64,000 nucleotides of DNA from UMGS1590 sp036303105 (GTDB lineage Bacteria; Bacillota; Peptococcia; Peptococcales; Peptococcaceae): positions 1-64,000 of the forward strand of contig JAXJBF010000063.1 of NCBI GenBank assembly GCA_036303105.1, given 5' to 3'. Shown one piece after another: positions 42,537 to 49,454 of the stretch. Each line of letters begins with the position of its first letter. Within the stretch, counting starts at the first letter, position 1. Below the pieces are notes generated by a model. The model ran no database searches. It saw only the letters and a list, made by a program, of their open reading frames with translations, and had not been told where the DNA came from. The translations under genes and the position numbers were made by a program.

Positions 42537-42779
42537 TTGGCAACTAAAATCAGATTGAGAAGAATGGGTGCTAAAAAGAAACCTTTCTATCGTATCGTTG
42601 TTGCGGATAGCCGTTCTCCAAGAGATGGCCGCACCATCGAAGAAATCGGTTATTATAACCCAAATGTAAATCCTGCTGAAATTAAGGTTGACGTTGAAGC
42701 TGCTCAAAAATGGCTGGCTACCGGCGCACAGCCTTCTGATACCGTTCGTAGCTTGCTCAAAAAAGCTGGTGTTCGCTAA
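42537..42779 (+). CDS. rpsP: 30S ribosomal protein S16
   Basis: 80 residues opening with MATKIRLRRMGAKKKPFYRI, the S16 signature. The TTG at 42537 lies 6 nt after AGGAGGTG; a GTG at 42528 is part of that ribosome site. Followed by khpA in the usual order. Confidence 0.98.
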   Translation: MATKIRLRRMGAKKKPFYRIVVADSRSPRDGRTIEEIGYYNPNVNPAEIKVDVEAAQKWLATGAQPSDTVRSLLKKAGVR

Positions 42780-42807
42780 TTGATTTTATAAGAAATGGAT
42801 GATTAGT

Positions 42808-43038
42808 ATGGAAAACTTGGTTTTGCACATTGCAAAGTCGTTGGTTGATGACCCGGATTCCGTATCTGTTAAAATTGATGAAACACCAGAATCTGTGACC
42901 GTGCAACTTTCTGTTGCACCGGATGATATGGGCAAAATTATCGGCAAACACGGGCGCATCGCCAATGCGATTCGTACGATCATGAAAGCCGTTGGCAATG
43001 TTCAACATAAAAAGGTTTATGTTGATATTGTAGAATGA
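42808..43038 (+). CDS. khpA: KH-domain RNA-binding protein KhpA
   Basis: 76 residues, a single KH domain with the GxxG loop in MGKIIGKHGRIANAIRTI. KhpA with KhpB binds small RNAs and mRNAs. The ATG at 42808 is chosen over 42799 from family start length; the ribosome site (GGATGA) is weak, suggesting coupling to rpsP. A terminator follows, which splits the cluster. Confidence 0.94.
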   Translation: MENLVLHIAKSLVDDPDSVSVKIDETPESVTVQLSVAPDDMGKIIGKHGRIANAIRTIMKAVGNVQHKKVYVDIVE

Positions 43039-43042
43039 TGAG

Positions 43043-43075
43043 AAAATCCAGATTCGTTTTGAGTCTGGATTTTTT
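43043..43075 (+). terminator. Terminator after khpA
   Basis: 13-bp stem with one G-U pair (43043-43055 with 43061-43073), then T residues. Located between khpA and ylqD. Confidence 0.88.
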
Positions 43076-43111
43076 GCTATATTTATATAAGCTTAGAAAA
43101 GAGGTATTATA

Positions 43112-43522
43112 ATGGAAGAATTGCAAATTCTTGGCAAAGTGTACTTTAAACAAATTGTAACTGATGGATATAAACAAAAAACAGCCGCTGAAATTCAAAA
43201 GCAAATAGATGAAATTGATGAACAACTTGCCGACTATGACAAAAAGATGAGCAAGACGATGACGGAATTGACATTAAAAGCACATCCTCAAACAGAAGCA
43301 ATTCGATCCCAGCTCAATGCTGAACGTGAAAAAATTTTGCTCTATAAGGAACAATTTAACAAGGCGCTTGAAGCTATTGATGATCTTGTAATGGGTAGTG
43401 AGGTGGAAGCTGGAGACGGTGAATTTGTTACTTCAGTTAAAGTAGGCGATTCCTTCTCTGGTAACACACGGTATGAATTGGTCATCGAAGATGACATTAT
43501 CAAAGAAATTCGTCAGAAATAA
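43112..43522 (+). CDS. ylqD: YlqD-family protein
   Basis: 136 residues: an N-terminal strand region, a charged coiled coil (about 28-92) and a C-terminal SH3-like beta segment (GDEFVTSVKVGDSF-type). YlqD is encoded between khpA and rimM in many Firmicutes; its role is unknown. AGAGGT lies 7 nt before the ATG. Three nucleotides before rimM. Confidence 0.88.
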   Translation: MEELQILGKVYFKQIVTDGYKQKTAAEIQKQIDEIDEQLADYDKKMSKTMTELTLKAHPQTEAIRSQLNAEREKILLYKEQFNKALEAIDDLVMGSEVEAGDGEFVTSVKVGDSFSGNTRYELVIEDDIIKEIRQK

Positions 43523-43525
43523 GCT

Positions 43526-44032
43526 ATGGATAAAACTAGGATTGGAAAAATCCTTAACGCTCATGGCGTAAGAGGAGAATTAAAGATTGAGCCGTTAACA
43601 GATAATCCAGATAGGTATTATCTGTTAAAACAAGTTTATGTAGAAGATAGAAAGAAAAAATATGTTCTTTATGATATAGAAAGCGTTCGTTTTCATAAAG
43701 GAAATGTTTTAGTTAAACTTGCTGGAATTGACGACATGGATGCTGCTAAAGCGCTTAAAAATCAACATTTGGCTATCAATAAATGTGATCGCATGCCTTT
43801 AGAAGAAGGTGCCTATTATATTGATGACCTTATTGGATTAAGTGTTTTTGAAAATGATGAACAGATTGGAACTTTAAAAGATGTGCTTCAACCGGGAGCA
43901 AATGATGTTTATGTACTTGAAAGTGATATTTATCCCGATTTATATATTCCAGCAATTAAATCTGTCATTCTTAAAATAAATTTAGATGCTAAACGTATGG
44001 ATGTAAAACTTCCGAAAGGACTTGTCGACTAA
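43526..44032 (+). CDS. rimM: Ribosome maturation factor RimM
   Basis: 168 residues. N-terminal RimM domain (IGKILNAHGVRGELKIEPLT) and a C-terminal PRC-barrel (YYIDDLIGLSVFE, AIKSVILKINL). Assists 30S head assembly, binding S19. Ends 1 nt into trmD, so the two are coupled. Confidence 0.97.
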   Translation: MDKTRIGKILNAHGVRGELKIEPLTDNPDRYYLLKQVYVEDRKKKYVLYDIESVRFHKGNVLVKLAGIDDMDAAKALKNQHLAINKCDRMPLEEGAYYIDDLIGLSVFENDEQIGTLKDVLQPGANDVYVLESDIYPDLYIPAIKSVILKINLDAKRMDVKLPKGLVD

Positions 44033-44787
44033 TGGAAATTAAAGTTTTTTCATTATTCCCGGATATGTTTCAAGGCCCTTTAACGACAAGTTTAATTGGT
44101 AAGGCTATCGAAAAAGGCGTTTTGAAAGTTGATATCATAAATTTTCGTGAATATGCAGCTAATAAATTCAAACATGTAGATGATACGCCATATGGTGGAG
44201 GAGTTGGCATGCTTCTTCAACCTCAACCAATCGTAGATGCATTGCGTGATAACATTTCTGTTGGACGAGATGTTCCGATAGTGTTAGTTTCACCTCAAGG
44301 TAAGGTGTTTTCTCAAACGGATGCTAATCGTCTGGCACAATATGATCAAATAGCTTTTATTTGCGGTCATTATGAAGGTTTTGATGAGCGCATTCGCGAT
44401 TATGTGACTGATGAATATTCAATAGGTGATTACGTGTTGACTGGCGGGGAATTACCCGCAATGGTCATGATCGATGCTATAGCACGCTTACAACCAGGTG
44501 TCATTAAGGAACAGGCATCATTTGAAGATGACTCTTTTTATAATGGACTATTGGAATATCCGCAATATACGAAACCTCGTATATTTGAGGGAAAAGAAGT
44601 GCCGGAAGTACTTCTTAGTGGACATCATGAACGCATTGCGAAGTGGCAAAAAAAAGAGGCACTACGTAGAACTTTGCAACGACGTCCAGATTTGTTTTTA
44701 TCGTATGTTGTGTCCCCGGAGGAAGAAAAATTTCTTGAGGAAATTTTTAGTGAGGAACCAGAGCTTCGTAAAAACTATGTAAAGTAA
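44032..44787 (+). CDS. trmD: tRNA (guanine-N1)-methyltransferase TrmD
   Basis: 251 residues, SPOUT fold. Methylates G37 of tRNAs read with G at position 36. Blocks: FPDMFQGPL, DDTPYGGGVGMLLQP, CGHYEGFDERI, YVLTGGELPAMV and YPQYTKPR. Terminated immediately after the stop. Confidence 0.98.
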   Translation: MEIKVFSLFPDMFQGPLTTSLIGKAIEKGVLKVDIINFREYAANKFKHVDDTPYGGGVGMLLQPQPIVDALRDNISVGRDVPIVLVSPQGKVFSQTDANRLAQYDQIAFICGHYEGFDERIRDYVTDEYSIGDYVLTGGELPAMVMIDAIARLQPGVIKEQASFEDDSFYNGLLEYPQYTKPRIFEGKEVPEVLLSGHHERIAKWQKKEALRRTLQRRPDLFLSYVVSPEEEKFLEEIFSEEPELRKNYVK

Positions 44788-44827
44788 AGAAAATGTCTGT
44801 GGGAAACCCGCAGACATTTTCTTTTTA
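44788..44827 (+). terminator. Terminator of the ylqD-rimM-trmD cluster
   Basis: 16-bp stem with one G-U pair (44788-44803 with 44807-44822), AAA loop and five T residues, directly at the trmD stop. Confidence 0.94.
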
Positions 44828-44858
44828 TAGAAAAATGTTGTGGCTTACTGTAAAGTCC

Positions 44859-44888
44859 TTGTCAAGAATGCTTTGCGTTTGGTATACT
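44859..44888 (+). promoter_or_regulatory. Promoter of the cold-shock gene
   Basis: TTGTCA and TATACT with an 18-bp spacer. It implies a leader of about 135 nt, long as in other csp genes. Confidence 0.65.
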
Positions 44889-44926
44889 TACATACAAGTA
44901 TCAGAGTAATCGACATTGGATTTTTC

Positions 44927-44982
44927 TTTCACATATTGTAAGGGCAAGTAACCTATTGTACATGTCGTTACAATATGTGAAA
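44927..44982 (+). promoter_or_regulatory. Hairpin leader of the cold-shock mRNA
   Basis: A perfect 15-bp inverted repeat (44927-44941 with 44968-44982) with a 26-nt loop. GTAAC at 44948 can pair with GTTAC at 44967-44971, which overlaps the stem, so an alternative fold exists. Temperature-dependent refolding is known for csp leaders, but this one is only inferred. Confidence 0.55.
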
Positions 44983-45031
44983 TGTGATCTCCGTTTATTA
45001 TTGATACTAATTTATTCTTTGGAGGTCAACA

Positions 45032-45229
45032 ATGACTGGTAACGTAAAATGGTTTAACAATGAAAAGGGCTATGGATTTATCACTATTGAAGATGGGGAA
45101 GATGTTTTTGTACATTTCTCTGCAATCCAAGGTGATGGGTTCAAGACGCTTGAAGAAGGTCAAGCTGTTGAATTTGATGTTGTTTCAAGTGAACGTGGTG
45201 ATCAGGCTGCTAATGTTGTCAAACTTTGA
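45032..45229 (+). CDS. Cold-shock protein (CspA family)
   Basis: 65 residues, one cold-shock domain with RNP1 KGYGFIT and RNP2 VFVHFS. Binds single-stranded RNA/DNA as an RNA chaperone. GGAGGT lies 8 nt before the ATG. Monocistronic with a long hairpin leader and a terminator. Confidence 0.97.
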   Translation: MTGNVKWFNNEKGYGFITIEDGEDVFVHFSAIQGDGFKTLEEGQAVEFDVVSSERGDQAANVVKL

Positions 45230-45242
45230 GAATGTAGTAATA

Positions 45243-45272
45243 AATACCGGACTTATGAGTCCGGTATTTTTA
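45243..45272 (+). terminator. Terminator of the cold-shock gene
   Basis: 11-bp perfect stem (45243-45253 with 45258-45268), 4-nt loop and T residues. Confidence 0.92.
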
Positions 45273-45355
45273 TTGCTTTGTAACGATTTTCATAGTTCTT
45301 TATGGGATAATAAAAACGTCATAGATTGACAAATTTTGAATGAAAGGGAGAGAGC

Positions 45356-47005
45356 ATGACGAAATTATCAATTAAAAAGTTCATATCATTGATTATCATT
45401 GTTTCGGCGGTTTTATTTTCTGCTCAAGTTGTTATGGATACAGAGGCGGCAGATGCTGCGAATATATCAATTATCATTGATGGACAAACAGTGCCTTCGG
45501 ATGTATCCCCAACTTTGCTAAACGATCGTACGATGGTTCCAGTACGTGTTATTGGTGAATATCTTAACGCTACGGTTGTTTGGGATAATCCGACTCGAAC
45601 CGCTACGATTACAAAAGGCTCGACAACATTAAAACTGACAGAAGGGCAGTACAGCTATACATTGAATGGGACTTCAAATAGTTTAGATGTTCCAATTACC
45701 ATTATTGGTGATCGAACAATGGCGCCTTTACGTGTTATCAGTGAAGCATTGGGTGCTGGCGTGTTATGGACAAATAACACGGTGTATGTATCATCTTCTG
45801 GAACAGTTTTAATCCAGGTTGATCAGGTTGATGGGAATGTCGTCAATTTACGTCAAGGACCGAGCACAGATTACCCTGTTGTAGGCACTGTTACAAGTGG
45901 TACTTATTTAGAGATTATTGGCGTATCAAGTAATGGATGGTATCAGATTAAGACAGCCAATGGTGAGGATGCTTATATCACTAATGAGTACACTTCTTTG
46001 TATTCTGGCAACAATGCAGGTTCGCCTATAACACCAACACCTGATCCAGGGACATCAGACAATGAAGAAACGTCATCTGGCGATACCAATGGTACATTGT
46101 CGGTAGTCAATCGCACTTCTGGTACAGGACAATCAAGCATTGCTTTTAATATTGGGAGTGGCACTGCTTCTGTCGTCAGCAATGATGGTAATCAGGTCGT
46201 TTTACAAATTGATGGTGCTCATATCGACGCAGGCACATGGATGCCAGCTGAAAATCTTTCGCCATTCAATGGGTTTAAAGTTGAAAACTATGGCAGTAAT
46301 GCTGTACGCATGACGGCGAATGTGACCAATGAAGGGTACTTCAGATTAGATATTAATGGCAGTACATTTACTGTGACTGCAGTAGCAAAGCATAAAAATG
46401 GCACATTGGGTCTGAGCGGGAAAACGATTGTCGTTTCTGCTGGACATGGGGTATATAGTACAGGTGGTGCTATTGATCGTGGCGCTGTCAGTACAGTCGA
46501 TCCAAGTTTTGATGAGGTTGATTTTAATACTTATGTGGCGCAGAAATTGCGCGACAAGCTTGAAGCTGCCGGTGCAACAGTCATTATGATTCGTGAAGAT
46601 GAAAATCCGATTAATATGACGCTGTATCAGCGTTCTGTTATTGCAAATACAGCGAATGCGGATGCATTTATTGAAATTCATGGTGATAGTGCTACTTCAA
46701 CGGCAACTGGTATTGGTACTTGGATTTATACAGATAGTGCTCGTTTAACCTCTTCAGCGCAAGTAGATATGCGAAATGAATTTGGATCTGTAATGAATGC
46801 GGCAATGGCGAGTGCAACAGGGCAACCTGCATATGTTAAATATGGTAACTTTTCTGTTTTGCGTGAAACAGAAATTCCTTGCGTATTAATTGAATGTGGT
46901 TTCTTGAGCAATCCGCATGATGTGGCTTTGTTAAAGGATCCAGCTTATTGGGAAAAACTTGCGCAAGGAATGTATAACGGACTATACAATTATTTTGCAT
47001 ATTGA
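45356..47005 (+). CDS. Exported N-acetylmuramoyl-L-alanine amidase with stalk and SH3 domains
   Basis: 549 residues, cell-wall hydrolase. Signal peptide (about 1-32), stalk/copper-amine-oxidase-N domain (about 36-150), bacterial SH3 (about 152-216, VVNLRQGPSTDYPVVGTVTS), a Thr/Ser/Pro linker, an AMIN-like beta domain (about 250-355) and an Amidase_3 catalytic domain. Likely zinc ligands are the His of VSAGHG, the Glu of DEVDFN and the His of EIHGDS; the Glu of LIECGFLSN is the likely catalytic base. AAGGGAGAG precedes the ATG. Monocistronic. The stalk domain is the same type as in the VanRS-linked cluster. Confidence 0.95.
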   Translation: MTKLSIKKFISLIIIVSAVLFSAQVVMDTEAADAANISIIIDGQTVPSDVSPTLLNDRTMVPVRVIGEYLNATVVWDNPTRTATITKGSTTLKLTEGQYSYTLNGTSNSLDVPITIIGDRTMAPLRVISEALGAGVLWTNNTVYVSSSGTVLIQVDQVDGNVVNLRQGPSTDYPVVGTVTSGTYLEIIGVSSNGWYQIKTANGEDAYITNEYTSLYSGNNAGSPITPTPDPGTSDNEETSSGDTNGTLSVVNRTSGTGQSSIAFNIGSGTASVVSNDGNQVVLQIDGAHIDAGTWMPAENLSPFNGFKVENYGSNAVRMTANVTNEGYFRLDINGSTFTVTAVAKHKNGTLGLSGKTIVVSAGHGVYSTGGAIDRGAVSTVDPSFDEVDFNTYVAQKLRDKLEAAGATVIMIREDENPINMTLYQRSVIANTANADAFIEIHGDSATSTATGIGTWIYTDSARLTSSAQVDMRNEFGSVMNAAMASATGQPAYVKYGNFSVLRETEIPCVLIECGFLSNPHDVALLKDPAYWEKLAQGMYNGLYNYFAY

Positions 47006-47010
47006 TTTTT

Positions 47011-47042
47011 AGAACATGGCAAATTTTGCCATGTTCTTTTTA
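47011..47042 (+). terminator. Terminator of the amidase gene
   Basis: 10-bp stem (47011-47020 with 47028-47037) and T-run right after the stop. Confidence 0.9.
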
Positions 47043-47056
47043 TATTAGAAGATATC

Positions 47057-47085
47057 TTGCGTGTACGGAATGGCTTCATTAAAAT
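47057..47085 (+). promoter_or_regulatory. Promoter of the regulator-kinase-ABC operon
   Basis: TTGCGT, 17-bp spacer, TAAAAT; 25 nt before the regulator start. Modest match. Confidence 0.5.
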
Positions 47086-47109
47086 AAATTGAGAAGGAGT
47101 GTGGATAGA

Positions 47110-47787
47110 ATGGAAAGAATTCTCATCATTGAGGATGACAATGATTTGCGTGAAGGCCTAACTTTTGCTTTTGAAATGGAAGGATATATGGTTGAAAATG
47201 CAACATCTAAGTGCGAAGGGCTTCGTCTAGTAGAGAATAATGAGTGGTCGTTGATCATTTTGGATTGTAATCTGCCTGATGGCAACGGGTTCGAACTAGT
47301 ACAAGAAATAAAAAGATATTCAAATGTCCCATTGTTTATGTTAACCGCTCGAAATACGGAAATGGACGAAGTGAAGGCGCTTGAGTTAGGCGTTAGAGAT
47401 TTTATGTCAAAACCATTTTCTTTGGCGGTGCTAAAAGCACGCGTGCGCAGGATTCTTTCTACCACTCAACTTGATGATCGCTTAACAAGTGGTGGTGTTA
47501 TGATAGATAGGATGACAGGAGGCGTGAGTAAGAACGGAGTAGAAATTATGTTGACAAAGATTGAATATCGTCTTCTTGTTTATCTTATGGAAAATCGGGG
47601 TCAGGTGCTCACAAAGAACCAAATACTTAGATATGTTTGGGATCTGAAAGGCAGCTTTGTGGATGATAATACGCTTGCAGTAACAGTGCGCCGTCTTCGA
47701 GCAAAAATTGAGATGGATCCAAAACATCCAAAGTTGATTCATACGATTCATGGTATTGGCTATATTTGGAAGGATGGAAATAAATGA
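47110..47787 (+). CDS. OmpR-family response regulator
   Basis: 225 residues: receiver with D9/D10, phosphoacceptor D52 and K101 (GVRDFMSKPF, where most relatives have GADDY), and an OmpR winged helix (GGVSKNGVEIMLTKIEYRLL to HGIGYIW). Start at ATG 47110 after AAGGAG; an upstream TTG and a GTG clash with that site. Overlaps the kinase gene by 4 nt and probably controls the ABC exporter encoded behind it. Confidence 0.94.
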   Translation: MERILIIEDDNDLREGLTFAFEMEGYMVENATSKCEGLRLVENNEWSLIILDCNLPDGNGFELVQEIKRYSNVPLFMLTARNTEMDEVKALELGVRDFMSKPFSLAVLKARVRRILSTTQLDDRLTSGGVMIDRMTGGVSKNGVEIMLTKIEYRLLVYLMENRGQVLTKNQILRYVWDLKGSFVDDNTLAVTVRRLRAKIEMDPKHPKLIHTIHGIGYIWKDGNK

Positions 47788-48713
47788 CGACACTGTTGCT
47801 TAGTATTGCAATGCTTGTGATGCTAGGTTTAATAGGTTATCTTTGGCGACGTAATCGGCAAATGTATCGCGCCATAGATGTGATGCTGGATGAAGTTTTA
47901 GATGACGAGAGAATTACTGAGTTAGATATTTGTGAAGGAGAAATTTCGGCTTTAGCAGCGAAGGTCAAACGAGTGCAGGAGAAAGTTGAGTTCAGTGTTT
48001 CTGAAGCTGAGAAGGAAAAAGAAGCGGTGAAGCAGTTAATTTCAAATTTATCGCATCAAGTTAAAACGCCGCTCTCTGTACTCGTTATGTATCAAGAAAT
48101 GTTGAATGATGAATCATTAGATGTAGAAACGCGTAAAATATTTGTGGCAAAGATGAAGAAACAAGTGGAAAAGCTTGAATGGATTCTTGGTGCATTGTTT
48201 AAAATGGTGGAGTTGGAGCAAAATGCAGTTGTATTTGATGCGAAGCCGTTGCCTTTGCGGCAGACTGTGATTGATGCTGCAGGTGCGGTGATGGATAAAA
48301 TAGCAGCAAAAGATCAGTCTTTAAATATTTTGCCTTTTGATGATGTATTGGTTTGGCACAATCGTAGGTGGACAATAGAGGTTTTTATCAATTTGCTTGA
48401 AAATGCCATTAAATATACACCTCAAGGTGGAAAGATTACGATTTATGTTCAAATGATGGAACTGTATACAAAAATATCTGTTTCGGATACGGGGTGTGGT
48501 ATTCGCGAAGACGAAAAAAATACTATTTTTCAGCGCTTTTATCGTGGGAAAGATGCTGAACATATAGAGGGATCAGGACTTGGATTGGCATTATCAAGGC
48601 TAATTTTATCGCGTGAAAAAGGATATATTACGGTTGAGTCAAAATATGGTGAGGGGAGCACTTTTTCGGTATTCTTACAAAATTGTCATAATAATGATGT
48701 GGATTTGTCCTAA
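47784..48713 (+). CDS. Sensor histidine kinase with one short N-terminal membrane helix
   Basis: 309 residues. One hydrophobic segment (about 3-21), no extracellular domain, HAMP-like region, H91 in NLSHQVKTPLS, N box INLLENAIKYTPQGG and G boxes VSDTGCGIRE and GSGLGLALSRLI. A kinase without an input domain beside an ABC transporter fits modules in which the transporter itself senses the stimulus, as in Bce-type systems. Coupled to the regulator by an ATGA overlap. Confidence 0.93.
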   Translation: MTTLLLSIAMLVMLGLIGYLWRRNRQMYRAIDVMLDEVLDDERITELDICEGEISALAAKVKRVQEKVEFSVSEAEKEKEAVKQLISNLSHQVKTPLSVLVMYQEMLNDESLDVETRKIFVAKMKKQVEKLEWILGALFKMVELEQNAVVFDAKPLPLRQTVIDAAGAVMDKIAAKDQSLNILPFDDVLVWHNRRWTIEVFINLLENAIKYTPQGGKITIYVQMMELYTKISVSDTGCGIREDEKNTIFQRFYRGKDAEHIEGSGLGLALSRLILSREKGYITVESKYGEGSTFSVFLQNCHNNDVDLS

Positions 48714-48769
48714 ATTTGTAAGATTCAACTGGTATGATTTTCTTAAAACAAATGAAAGGAGATTATTCC

Positions 48770-49453
48770 ATGAACATCTTAGAAGTTCAGCATGTTCACA
48801 AATTTTATGGTGACAAGGAAAACAAAATCCATGCTTTAAATGATATTTGTTTATCGGTACAGCAAGGCGAATTTGTTGCTATTGTGGGAACATCGGGTTC
48901 AGGCAAAAGTACGTTACTAAATCTTATTGGTGGATTGGATGTGCCTGATGATGGCTCAATAATGATACGTGATCATAACATTGCAGAATTAAGCCGTAAA
49001 GCATTAACTATTTTTAGACGCCGGTATATTGGCTTTGTTTTTCAAAATTACAGTTTAATGCCAGTTTTAAATGTTTATGATAATGTTGCATTGCCGGTGA
49101 CGTTTGATAGAGGGAAGCATGTGGATCATGATTATATACAGGCGTTACTGCGACAGCTAGGATTGTGGGAGAAACGTAAACGCTTTCCGAATGAATTGTC
49201 CGGAGGTCAACAACAGCGTGTAGCGATTGCACGTGCACTGGCCAATAAGCCTGCGCTTATTTTGGCGGATGAGCCCACGGGAAACTTGGATTCTCGCACA
49301 ACAGTAGATGTGATGGGGCTGCTCAAAGAGAGTAATCAACTCTATAAGCAAACAATGCTTATGGTTACCCATAATGAAGCGCTTGCTCAAGCATGTGATC
49401 GAATTATTCATATAGAAGATGGGCGTATCGTTCATATGACAGGTGGTGAATGA
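48770..49453 (+). CDS. ABC transporter ATP-binding protein, MacB/LolD-like
   Basis: 227 residues. Walker A GTSGSGKST, Q-loop VFQNYSLMP, signature LSGGQQQRVAIARAL, Walker B ALILADEPTGNLD and switch His in MVTHNEAL. The type VII/MacB-like group is confirmed by the FtsX-like permease that follows. Start at ATG 48770 after AAAGGA. Often involved in export of or resistance to peptides; not proven here. Confidence 0.94.
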   Translation: MNILEVQHVHKFYGDKENKIHALNDICLSVQQGEFVAIVGTSGSGKSTLLNLIGGLDVPDDGSIMIRDHNIAELSRKALTIFRRRYIGFVFQNYSLMPVLNVYDNVALPVTFDRGKHVDHDYIQALLRQLGLWEKRKRFPNELSGGQQQRVAIARALANKPALILADEPTGNLDSRTTVDVMGLLKESNQLYKQTMLMVTHNEALAQACDRIIHIEDGRIVHMTGGE

Positions 49454-49454
49454 T

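Noticed and set aside
45326..45331. Perfect TTGACA before the amidase gene
   Set aside because: The position of a -10 box falls on the ribosome site and start codon, so it cannot be a promoter for this gene.
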